Positions 6,642 through 13,852 of a stretch of DNA of 64,000 nt are shown here, piece after piece. This DNA comes from Acidobacteriota bacterium (GTDB lineage Bacteria; Acidobacteriota; Terriglobia; Terriglobales; Acidobacteriaceae). Position numbers and translations under genes: made by a program. Position 1 is the stretch's first letter; each line of letters begins with the position of its first letter. The stretch lies in NCBI GenBank assembly GCA_013289685.1, contig JABCZL010000012.1, positions 186,001 through 250,000 on the forward strand. Direction: 5' to 3'. Below the pieces are notes generated by a model that saw only the letters and a list, made by a program, of their open reading frames with translations, was not told where the DNA came from and made no database searches.

Positions 6642-7584
6642 AAGCTCAAAATCGACTCTCCACCTGATTGTGCCCACGGGAACTCAGATCGTTTTGCGAA
6701 CAGATGTTTTCGTCCATGCTTCTCAGATAGAGTACCCCCGTGGCTCGGTAGCGGAGATCGTGCGCCCGCCCGATGACGGCGGCCACTCCTATCGCGCAAA
6801 GGTGACCGATGGAGCCGAGTTCAGCGTGCGGCGTCATGAATTCTCAATACTGAAGCAGGTAAAGGCAGGCCCAATGGGTGATCCTGCCCACGTGTTGGCA
6901 GAGTACGACCTCTACGAAAATGTGATTTATAAGTGCGTGGTCGGTTCCCAGGCCTACGGCTTGGAACGGGACAGTTCCGACGTAGACCGACGGGGCATCT
7001 ACCTAGCTCCCGCAGAACTGGAGTGGTCGTTGTACGGCGTCCCAGAGCAACTCGAAAGCAGAGAGAGCGAAGAGTGCTACTGGGAATTGAAAAAGTTTAT
7101 GGTTCTGGCTCTTAAGGCCAATCCAAACATTCTGGAGTGCCTCTACACGCCGATTATCGAAAAGCGGACACCGATTGCCGACGAGTTGTTGGCAAGACGT
7201 GAGATTTTCCTCTCGAAATTGGTCTATCAGACCTACAACGGCTACGTGATGTCGCAATTCAAGAAGTTAGAGCAGGATTTGCGGACTTCCGGGGAGATTA
7301 AATGGAAACACGCGATGCATCTGATTCGGCTGCTGCTGGAAGGTGTGACGATACTCAGAGACTGCTACGTCCCCGTACAGGTCTCGGAGCACCGTGACAC
7401 GTTGCTTGCCATCCGTGACGCGAGAATGACGTGGGAGGACGTGAATACCTGGAGACTCGCCCTGCATCGAGAGTTTGAAGAAGCGTTTCGCCTGACGAAG
7501 TTGCCTGATGAGCCCGATTACGCCGGGGCGAACAGTTTGCTGATAAAAGCGCGTCGCTCGACGGTCGGGGGTGCAAGCGCGTGA
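6604..7584 (+). CDS. RlaP-type nucleotidyltransferase of an RNA-repair operon
   Basis: Pol-beta superfamily nucleotidyltransferase (COG3541 type). After an N-terminal beta-rich domain (to about residue 85, with HPRG-like YPRGSVAEIV), the catalytic motif reads GSQAYGLERDSSDVD near residue 110, the G-S...D-x-D signature. A second motif, NILECLYTP, follows near 175. Such enzymes were predicted from genome context to modify RNA ends alongside RNA ligases (RlaP, Burroughs and Aravind). The listed GTG start overlaps hen1 by 38 nt; a TTG at 6634, overlapping the hen1 stop more tightly, fits the family N-terminus better. It overlaps the next gene by 4 nt. Family good, reaction unproven. Confidence 0.8.
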   Translation: MRPHKWGSSVLVKSSKSTLHLIVPTGTQIVLRTDVFVHASQIEYPRGSVAEIVRPPDDGGHSYRAKVTDGAEFSVRRHEFSILKQVKAGPMGDPAHVLAEYDLYENVIYKCVVGSQAYGLERDSSDVDRRGIYLAPAELEWSLYGVPEQLESRESEECYWELKKFMVLALKANPNILECLYTPIIEKRTPIADELLARREIFLSKLVYQTYNGYVMSQFKKLEQDLRTSGEIKWKHAMHLIRLLLEGVTILRDCYVPVQVSEHRDTLLAIRDARMTWEDVNTWRLALHREFEEAFRLTKLPDEPDYAGANSLLIKARRSTVGGASA

Positions 7585-8531
7585 ACGAACAGCTACTGCT
7601 TGCGGTCAAAGAACATCCGTATCCGCTCCTATTCGCAACGATCAGCGGAGCGCATCTCTACGGGTTTCCGTCGCCTGATTCTGACTATGACCTGAGGGGT
7701 GTTCACATCCTGCCCGCGGATGAAGTGCTTGGGCTGGGCTCAGTCCGCGACACCGTGGAGGTTTCCAAGAAAGAGCCTATCGACCTCGATCTGGTAACAC
7801 ATGACGTTGAAAAGTTCTTTAAGCTGCTTTTGAAGTCGAACGGATATGTCCTTGAGCAGTTGTACTCTCCACTCGTGGTGCATACGACACCGGAGCACGA
7901 AGAGTTGAAATGGATTGGGAAGGGCTGCGTCACCCGCCATCACGCGCATCATTATTTCGGGTTTGCCGAGAATCAATGGCGGCTCTTCCAGAAAGAGGAC
8001 CCGCCGAGGGTGAAGCCTCTCCTATATGTTTTTCGCGTGCTGCTGACGGGGGTTCATCTGATGCGGACGGGGGTAGTGGAAGCAAACTTGAATAGTCTGA
8101 ACGAGCAGTACAAGCTGGGTTACATACCGGAGCTGATTGAGCGGAAGACGCGGGGTGCCGAGCAGCAGACCCTGGACGCGACTGAAACTTCGTTCTACGC
8201 CAGCGAGTACGATCAGCTTCGCAAGAGACTTGAGGAAGAGGCGAGTAAGTCCTCGCTCCCTGAGTCTCAAACTGCGAGATCCGCGTTGAATGATCTGCTG
8301 GTTCGAATTCGTTTGAAAACCGTAGGTGTTCTTAGAGAACCCGGCACACAGTGCCCCGTCTGTCTGTTGCCTTATGCCTTTCAAGAACCGGGCGGACATC
8401 AGAACTGTTCTCAATGCGGATGGGAGGACGATCCGGCTCAGAGAGCTTGTCCGGACATGAGAGGGGGTGCTAACAAGCATTCGCTAGTGGAAGCAAGGGA
8501 GTCGTGGAGAGGCGCGAAAATCAGTCAATGA
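7581..8531 (+). CDS. Second RlaP-type nucleotidyltransferase fused to a CPCC zinc domain
   Basis: A paralogue of the preceding gene with the motif SGAHLYGFPSPDSDYDLRG near residue 23 (G...S-D-x-D) and NGYVLEQLYSP near 88, but without the N-terminal beta domain. From about residue 256 it carries a cysteine-rich CPCC domain: CPVC, then CSQCGWEDDPAQ and GGANKHSLVEARESW. CPCC domains normally occur as stand-alone proteins of unknown function, so this fusion is notable. The gene overlaps pnkp by an ATGA stop-start. Two divergent copies suggest division of labour, for instance acting on 5' and 3' ends or on different tRNAs; that is speculation. Confidence 0.8.
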   Translation: MNEQLLLAVKEHPYPLLFATISGAHLYGFPSPDSDYDLRGVHILPADEVLGLGSVRDTVEVSKKEPIDLDLVTHDVEKFFKLLLKSNGYVLEQLYSPLVVHTTPEHEELKWIGKGCVTRHHAHHYFGFAENQWRLFQKEDPPRVKPLLYVFRVLLTGVHLMRTGVVEANLNSLNEQYKLGYIPELIERKTRGAEQQTLDATETSFYASEYDQLRKRLEEEASKSSLPESQTARSALNDLLVRIRLKTVGVLREPGTQCPVCLLPYAFQEPGGHQNCSQCGWEDDPAQRACPDMRGGANKHSLVEARESWRGAKISQ

Positions 8532-11083
8532 ACATTACGATCCCAGAACTTTCATTGGTGGTACTCATCGGTCCTTCCGGCTGCGGTAAGTCGAGTTTCG
8601 CTCGGGGGAACTTCAAATCCACAGAGGTTCTCTCTTCAGACTTCTGTCGCGGTCTTGTGTCAGACGACGAGAATTCCCAAGAGGCGACGAATGATGCATT
8701 CGATGTCTTGCACTACGTCGCTCGCAAGAGGCTCGCTGCTGGCCGCCTGACCGTAGTTGACGCGACAAACGTCCAGCCTGAAGCGCGCAAGCCGCTAGTG
8801 GCGCTCGCTCGCGAGTTTCATGTTTTGCCGGTGGCGATCGTTCTGAACTTGCCAGAGAAGGTCTGCCACGAACGCAATCAGAGTCGGCCCGACCGCCAGT
8901 TCGGCCCTCACGTCATCAGAAACCAGTCCCAGCAACTGCGGCGTTCGCTACGGGGACTTGAACGTGAAGGCTTCCGCCATGTGTTCGTGCTGTCGAGTCC
9001 AGAGGAGGTCTCCTCGGTCACGATCGTACGACAACCGCTTTGGAATAACCTGAAACACGAGCATGGGCCGTTCGACATCATCGGGGACGTGCACGGTTGC
9101 TACGAAGAGTTGACCGCTTTGCTCGTTCAGCTCGGGTACAAGATCAATGAAGGACCGACAGCACCAAGTGTGACTCCTCCCGATGGACGCAGAGCGATTT
9201 TCGTTGGTGATTTGGTTGACCGCGGACCCAAGATTCCAGCAGTGCTGCGCCTGGTTATGAAAATGGTTGAAGACGGCACGGCGTTCTGCGTTCCTGGAAA
9301 TCATGACATGAAGCTGATGCGGAAACTGAAGGGACTCGATGTCCAGTTGACGCACGGATTGGCCGACTCCCTTGAACAGCTCGATAAGGAGACTCCTGAA
9401 TTCAAGCAGACGGTCATCAAGTTTCTCGACGATCTGGTCAGCCACTATGTATTCGACGAAGGGAAACTCGTGGTGGCACACGCCGGCATGAGAGAGGAGA
9501 TGCAGGGACGCGGCTCTGGCAAAGTGCGCGATTTTGCGCTCTATGGAGAGACCACCGGGGAGACGGACGAATACGGACTCCCAGTGCGCTACAACTGGGC
9601 GGCTGAGTATCGTGGCAAGGCGATGGTGGTTTATGGGCATACGCCGGTTGCCGAGCCGGAATGGCTGAACCGCACGATCAATATAGATACCGGGTGCGTG
9701 TTCGGCGGAAAATTGACTGCCCTCCGTTATCCCGAACGTGAATTGATGTCGGTTTCTTCTCTCCGAACCTATTACGAGTCGGCCAAGCCGTTCTTGTCCC
9801 CGGAGGAAATGGCACCAGCGCTGACCGCACAACAGCAACTGGATGACCTACTCGACATCGAGGATGTCATCGGCAAGAGGATTGTCAACACGCGGTTGCA
9901 CCGCAACATCACGATTCGAGAAGAGAATGCGATCACAGCCCTGGAGGTGATGAGCCGATTTGCAGTAAATCCAAAATGGCTCATCTATCTGCCGCCCACG
10001 ATGTCCCCATGTGAGACCAGTAAACGTGACGGACTGCTCGAACATCCTGAAGAAGCCTTTGCTTACTACCTGCACGAGGGTGTGCACAAGGTGGTCTGCC
10101 AACAGAAGCACATGGGGTCGCGAGGGGTAGTCGTTGTCTGTCGTGACGCCGATGTTGCCCGCAAACGGTTTGGAATTATGGAAGGCGAGCCTGGAGTCTG
10201 CTACACACGGACGGGACGGCGGTTCTTCAATGACGCGCCTCTAGAGTTGGAGTTTCTGGAAAAAGTCCGCAAGGCTGTAGAAGTGGCAGGCATTTGGGAA
10301 GAGCTGAAAACCGACTGGGTGTGCCTGGACTGCGAATTGATGCCATGGTCAGCCAAAGCACAGGAGTTGTTGCGCCAGCAATATGCTCCAACCGGGGCGG
10401 CCGCCCGAGCGGCGTTGCCGGTGGCGATTGCAGCGTTGCGATCGGCCTCGGAGAATCCGGAGGTAGCGGCGCTGGCGGAACAACACGTTCTGCGTAAGGA
10501 AGCCGCAGATCTCTATGTCGAGGCTTACCGACGATACTGCTGGACAGTGCGTTCTCTAGCCGACCTGAAACTGGCGCCTTTCCACCTGCTTGCCAGCGAG
10601 GGTGCCGTTCACACCGCGAAAGATCACCCATGGCACATGGGGACGCTTGCGCGAATCTGTCAGGCCGATACTGGTCTACTACTCGCAACACCATTTCAAG
10701 CTGTGGACCTCACCGACAGGGCCGACCAGGATAAAGGAATCAAATGGTGGGAGGAGTTGACGGCAAGTGGTGGTGAAGGCATGGTTGTTAAGCCGTTGGA
10801 CTTTGTGGCTAAGGGCCGGAAGGGATTGGTACAACCTGCCGTGAAGGTCCGTGGACGAGAATACTTGCGGATCATCTATGGCCCGGAATACACGCTTCCC
10901 GAGAACCTGCTGCGGCTAAAGAGTAGAGGGCTGGGCGCAAAGCGTTCGCTCGCGCTTCGGGAGTTTGCTTTGGGATTGGAGGCGCTGGAGCGGTTCGTTC
11001 ACCAAGAACCACTCCGCAGAGTTCACGAGTGTGTATTTGGAGTGCTTGCTCTAGAGAGCGAACCAGTCGATCCGCGACTGTAG
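8528..11083 (+). CDS. pnkp: Polynucleotide kinase-phosphatase-ligase Pnkp
   Basis: Three-domain RNA end-healing and sealing enzyme, 851 residues from the ATG that overlaps the upstream stop (C. thermocellum Pnkp: 870). The kinase has P-loop GPSGCGKSSF near residue 15. The Mn-dependent 2',3'-phosphatase has GDVHGCYEEL near 180, GDLVDRGP near 224 and GNHDMK near 254. The ligase/adenylyltransferase has nucleotidyl-lysine motif KHMGSR near 526, EGMVVKP near 750 and VKVRGREYLRI near 774. Pnkp needs Hen1 to activate its ligase, and hen1 starts the same operon. All catalytic motifs look intact. The substrate family, tRNA cut in the anticodon loop, is known for this system. Confidence 0.95.
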   Translation: MNITIPELSLVVLIGPSGCGKSSFARGNFKSTEVLSSDFCRGLVSDDENSQEATNDAFDVLHYVARKRLAAGRLTVVDATNVQPEARKPLVALAREFHVLPVAIVLNLPEKVCHERNQSRPDRQFGPHVIRNQSQQLRRSLRGLEREGFRHVFVLSSPEEVSSVTIVRQPLWNNLKHEHGPFDIIGDVHGCYEELTALLVQLGYKINEGPTAPSVTPPDGRRAIFVGDLVDRGPKIPAVLRLVMKMVEDGTAFCVPGNHDMKLMRKLKGLDVQLTHGLADSLEQLDKETPEFKQTVIKFLDDLVSHYVFDEGKLVVAHAGMREEMQGRGSGKVRDFALYGETTGETDEYGLPVRYNWAAEYRGKAMVVYGHTPVAEPEWLNRTINIDTGCVFGGKLTALRYPERELMSVSSLRTYYESAKPFLSPEEMAPALTAQQQLDDLLDIEDVIGKRIVNTRLHRNITIREENAITALEVMSRFAVNPKWLIYLPPTMSPCETSKRDGLLEHPEEAFAYYLHEGVHKVVCQQKHMGSRGVVVVCRDADVARKRFGIMEGEPGVCYTRTGRRFFNDAPLELEFLEKVRKAVEVAGIWEELKTDWVCLDCELMPWSAKAQELLRQQYAPTGAAARAALPVAIAALRSASENPEVAALAEQHVLRKEAADLYVEAYRRYCWTVRSLADLKLAPFHLLASEGAVHTAKDHPWHMGTLARICQADTGLLLATPFQAVDLTDRADQDKGIKWWEELTASGGEGMVVKPLDFVAKGRKGLVQPAVKVRGREYLRIIYGPEYTLPENLLRLKSRGLGAKRSLALREFALGLEALERFVHQEPLRRVHECVFGVLALESEPVDPRL

Positions 11084-11147
11084 ATTCTAGGCAGAATGCA
11101 CGGCATGTTGTTTGCTTTCGTAAGGTAATTTATTTGCCCGCTCGGGG

Positions 11148-11924
11148 CTAACCGCCTACCTCGACTGGCAGGCCCGCTTCATCAAAATCCTTGCATTCAA
11201 AACCGCCAACATTGACGGGATATCCGAGTTGATTTGAGATGATCCGGGTCCGGCCGATCGTCTGATCGTCGCACTCATGTGTATGGCCATACACCCAGAG
11301 GGCCGGCTGGTGGGTCTCAATGATCTCCACCATGTCCAGAGAATTGAACGCCGGCGTGAGAGAGCCTCCCTTGTATTTGGAATTGGGGTTGATGAGCGGT
11401 GCATTGTGGCTAATAACCACGCGTGGACCACTCAGATTCTTGCCAAACCAGTTCAGCAACTTCGACGCGAAGTTTTTATGCAACACAATCGAATCTGCTG
11501 GGGTGAAGGGCGTCTCGTCAGGGTTATAGATGAGGCGGTAATCGTTCATTTGAGAGCGGGCGGTCTCCATCGCGTGCAAATCGCCGCCGTTGAAATCCGT
11601 CCACATCGTGCCACCGAAGAAATTGACGCCCCCAATGCTGACCCCTTCATCAAGTAGCAGTTTCACATGCGGATGTCTATCTTCGAGCCACGCCTTGAAT
11701 CTATTGTCCTCTTCGTTCATTGGCCTCCGCGTGTAATATTCGTGGTTTCCCGTCACATAGAGGACTGGTTTCTTCCACTTCCGCATAATCTGGTCGAGCG
11801 GCTCATAATCCATGAGCGTGACGATATCGCCTGCCAGGATCATGACATCTCCGTTCGCTGCCGAAGGCAACATCCAGCCCGAGCCAAATTCAAGATGCAG
11901 GTCACTGTAAGTAATGATTCTCAT
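11148..11924 (-). CDS. Calcineurin-like metallophosphoesterase
   Basis: A 258-residue protein with the full metallophosphoesterase signature: YSDLHLEFG near residue 6 (D-x-H), AGDIV near 31 (G-D), VTGNHEYY near 58 (G-N-H-E), VISHNAPL near 170 and YGHTHECDD near 214 (G-H-x-H). It is convergent with pnkp. Similar stand-alone phosphoesterases occur with RNA-repair genes and could process 2',3'-cyclic ends, but the family is broad, covering DNA, RNA, nucleotide and protein substrates. No operon partner is evident on its strand. Activity as a metal-dependent phosphoesterase is well supported; the substrate is unknown. Confidence 0.85.
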   Translation of the reverse strand: MRIITYSDLHLEFGSGWMLPSAANGDVMILAGDIVTLMDYEPLDQIMRKWKKPVLYVTGNHEYYTRRPMNEEDNRFKAWLEDRHPHVKLLLDEGVSIGGVNFFGGTMWTDFNGGDLHAMETARSQMNDYRLIYNPDETPFTPADSIVLHKNFASKLLNWFGKNLSGPRVVISHNAPLINPNSKYKGGSLTPAFNSLDMVEIIETHQPALWVYGHTHECDDQTIGRTRIISNQLGYPVNVGGFECKDFDEAGLPVEVGG

Positions 11925-12144
11925 GCTCGTAAGAGAATGCTTGTTTGAACACGTCTTTTCCAGGTCCCAGACCCCTCAGAGAGCGATTCGATTCAGTGCG
12001 GAGCCCGGTTCGTACAACTAGAAACCTGACATCCCCGGATAGCTGAATAATAAGCCGAAACGCGAAGACCAAGTGTCATGGCTCTTCGACCGCAAATGCG
12101 GCGTGAAGCGCGGCCTTGACACTGGCCTGTGCCTGAATGCTCGC

Positions 12145-12696
12145 TCACGATCCTTGTTCCATTAGTTTCGACAAGTCTTCACGCTTGATGTCCCACGTTT
12201 CAGTTACGCGCCATGGATCGCCCGTCTCTAATGCCGCGTACCATGGCCAGTATGAGTCGCTCACCGGAACATAGGCCATGACCGCGCCGCGTCCGACCGT
12301 CCTTGAATTCCCGCTGTACCACACGAGCGCGTTGCCTGGTGCAGCTGTGGCAGCCTTACGGAGTAGAGCACGATTGCTCGGCATTTGAGTGTGAATGGGC
12401 TTGCCGTTAGCGACTTCCTCATAGGTCGGGGCTGCAAAGCTTCGTTGCGATACAACTCTCGACGGCACGAAAGGTGGGATCCTGATATTGTCTGCAGGCT
12501 CATTGCGGGGCTTGTTCCAGACGCCGAGCGCCCCGAGCGCCTTGCCAGAAAAGCCAAGCCAGTTCGAGCCGAACCAGTTGTTAATCTTGATCAAGACGAG
12601 AGTTTCAGGCAAATGGCGTCGAACAACTCCGTTCACCACCTGCTCGACATGCCTGATGAAGTCTGGTGCGTCATCGAATTCCGGTGTCATTTTCAT
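12145..12696 (-). CDS. Hypothetical protein downstream of the third tRNA group
   Basis: A 183-residue protein starting at the ATG at 12696; the longer open frame upstream runs through a tRNA gene and is not credible as coding. It has LVLIKINNWFGSNWLGF near residue 40 and a Trp/Tyr-rich stretch SYWPWYAAL near 152, followed by a charged C-terminus. I recognise no family. It lies 57 nt beyond the last tRNA of a minus-strand array, on the same strand, so it may be cotranscribed with the tRNAs. No catalytic motif can be named. Confidence 0.6.
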   Translation of the reverse strand: MKMTPEFDDAPDFIRHVEQVVNGVVRRHLPETLVLIKINNWFGSNWLGFSGKALGALGVWNKPRNEPADNIRIPPFVPSRVVSQRSFAAPTYEEVANGKPIHTQMPSNRALLRKAATAAPGNALVWYSGNSRTVGRGAVMAYVPVSDSYWPWYAALETGDPWRVTETWDIKREDLSKLMEQGS

Positions 12697-12753
12697 TTGT
12701 ATTGGCCATATGCGCCGCCGATGCTGCAATGAATCTCGGCGGATCAAGAAATC

Positions 12754-12830
12754 TGGTGCCAGCGGAGAGATTCGAACTCTCAAACACCTGTTTCTAAGAC
12801 AGGCTGCTATTCCAATTCGCACACGCTGGC
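12754..12830 (-). tRNA. tRNA-Leu (UAG) with a short variable arm
   Basis: Acceptor GCCAGCG pairs perfectly with CGCTGGC; anticodon stem CCTGT/ACAGG; loop CTTAGAA; T-stem GAGAG/CTCTC with TTCGAAT; discriminator A; encoded CCA. Only about 5 nt (TGTTT) separate the anticodon stem from the T-stem, whereas bacterial tRNA-Leu normally has a long class II arm. Confidence 0.85.
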
Positions 12831-12834
12831 ACTC

Positions 12835-12925
12835 TGGTGCACAGGGGAGGATTTGAACCTCCGCGTCCCACTGGGGGAGACCGGGTTACAGCCGGTCCGT
12901 TTCGGCCGGGCTCACGCACCTGTGC
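12835..12925 (-). tRNA. tRNA-Tyr (GUA)
   Basis: Acceptor GCACAGG pairs with CCTGTGC; loop CTGTAAC; long class II variable arm as expected for bacterial Tyr; T-loop TTCAAAT; discriminator A; encoded CCA. Confidence 0.9.
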
Positions 12926-12930
12926 AAACT

Positions 12931-13019
12931 TGGCGGAAGGTCGACGAATCGAACGCCCATCGCTCATCACGATGCCCCGGTTTTCAGGACCAGTTGCCGG
13001 CCATTCAGCAGTACCTTCC
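12931..13019 (-). tRNA. tRNA-Ser (UGA) with C33
   Basis: Acceptor GGAAGGT pairs with ACCTTCC; anticodon stem CTGGT/ACCGG; loop CCTGAAA gives TGA with C at position 33. Long class II variable arm and discriminator G fit Ser; one mismatch in the T-stem; encoded CCA. Confidence 0.82.
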
Positions 13020-13023
13020 GCAT

Positions 13024-13112
13024 TGGCGGAGAGTACGGGAGTTGAACCCGTTAGCCTCTTGCGAGAGCCCTTGTTTAGCAGACAAGTGCCTTACCGTCCG
13101 GCCCCACTCTCC
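13024..13112 (-). tRNA. tRNA-Ser (GCU)
   Basis: Acceptor GGAGAGT pairs with ACTCTCC; anticodon stem CTTGT/ACAAG; loop CTGCTAA; long variable arm; T-loop TTCAACT; discriminator G; encoded CCA. Confidence 0.9.
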
Positions 13113-13140
13113 GTTGAATTGTCAAAGAACAACAGAATTC

Positions 13141-13218
13141 TGGTAGGCCCGGTGGGAGTTGAACCCACAAAAAGGCTGCTCTTGAGGCAGCTGCGTATGC
13201 CAGTTCCGCCACGGGCCT
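13141..13218 (-). tRNA. tRNA-Leu (CAA) with a short variable arm
   Basis: Acceptor AGGCCCG pairs with CGGGCCT; anticodon stem GCTGC/GCAGC; loop CTCAAGA; T-stem GTGGG/CCCAC; discriminator A; encoded CCA. The D-arm is Leu-like, but the variable region is only about 5 nt (CTTTT). First gene of the minus-strand array. Confidence 0.85.
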
Positions 13219-13246
13219 GAAGCTATAAATTGTGCAGGAGTTAATA

Positions 13247-13268
13247 ACTCAGTCGGGATGGACTGAGT
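13247..13268. repeat. Perfect 8-bp inverted repeat upstream of tRNA-Leu(CAA)
   Basis: ACTCAGTC and GACTGAGT flank a 6-nt loop (GGGATG), 29 nt upstream of the first minus-strand tRNA. It could be an operator or a hairpin at the 5' end of the tRNA transcript. Confidence 0.5.
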
Positions 13269-13443
13269 CGTAATGACGATCGAAATTGAAGCAGGCGCTT
13301 CACAAAACTAATTTAGCATGAAACCGTTGGTGGTGCACGCGTTTTTCGTAGGCCAGCCTTGGAACGGCAGGCTATCCACGACTGATGGAGATTTGGCGCA
13401 GCAGAGGCCATTCGAGAGGAAACCAATTCGTTTTCCAAAGAGA

Positions 13444-13475
13444 CACCATCCCTAAGCCTTCGGCTTAGGTCGGTG
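13444..13475. repeat. Inverted repeat with TTC loop
   Basis: CCTAAGCC/GGCTTAGG form an 8-bp stem around TTC, extended after a 2-nt internal loop by CACC/GGTG. There is no T-run, so this is probably not a terminator. Confidence 0.55.
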
Positions 13476-13505
13476 CAATCCTAAATGGACTCGCGAACAC
13501 TGCTC

Positions 13506-13536
13506 GAACAGCCTCGAACGTGGTTCGAGGCTGTTC
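13506..13536. repeat. Perfect 14-bp inverted repeat with a 3-nt loop
   Basis: GAACAGCCTCGAAC and its exact complement flank GTG. GTTCGA-like half sites recur within the next 30 bases. Such a long perfect stem without a T-tail suggests a protein-binding palindrome or a stable RNA hairpin. Confidence 0.6.
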
Positions 13537-13677
13537 CAATGTAGTTCGTAGCACGTTCGATGGAAACGCCCCAAGAGGAATTGCCTCCTTTCCACGGAGT
13601 GATCGCCAAGCGGTGGAGTTGAGAAACTCTAAGGTTCTAGTTTAGAAAACTCACTTATCAAGCAACACCAAGTCCGG

Positions 13678-13707
13678 TTGACATGTCGTCGGTAGAGGCA
13701 CTAGACA
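13678..13707 (+). promoter_or_regulatory. Candidate promoter in the helicase leader
   Basis: TTGACA (13678-13683), 18-bp spacer, TAGACA (13702-13707). Transcription would start near 13714 and meet the hairpin at 13744, giving either a roughly 65-nt RNA or an attenuated leader. Confidence 0.4.
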
Positions 13708-13743
13708 ATCTCCTGGGGAGTGCTTAGTCTTGGCTTGTTACAG

Positions 13744-13777
13744 AGCCCTGCCTCCCCCAGGGGAGTCCAGGGCTTTT
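13744..13777 (+). terminator. Terminator-like hairpin upstream of the DUF4011 gene
   Basis: AGCCCTG pairs with CAGGGCT around an inner CTCCCC/GGGGAG stem, then TTTT. No protein gene precedes it on this strand, so it may terminate a small RNA or attenuate the helicase mRNA. Confidence 0.55.
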
Positions 13778-13852
13778 CCATTGCCGTGAGACGTGCCGAG
13801 CGGGATCGAGGCGGGACCGTTTCCACGTGCTAATATCCGTTTCGCGCCGAAG

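Larger units (their letters stand above)
13219..13852. other. Structured intergenic region between the tRNA array and the helicase gene
   Basis: No convincing ORF. It holds three strong inverted repeats, a TTGACA promoter candidate and a terminator-like hairpin, listed separately. Either the minus-strand tRNA promoter or a regulatory RNA for the helicase gene could lie here. Confidence 0.6.

Noticed and set aside
12931-13019. Selenocysteine tRNA or stop suppressor reading for the UGA anticodon gene
   Set aside because: The anticodon UGA reads UCA, and the standard acceptor length and G73 fit Ser; Sec would need UCA as anticodon.
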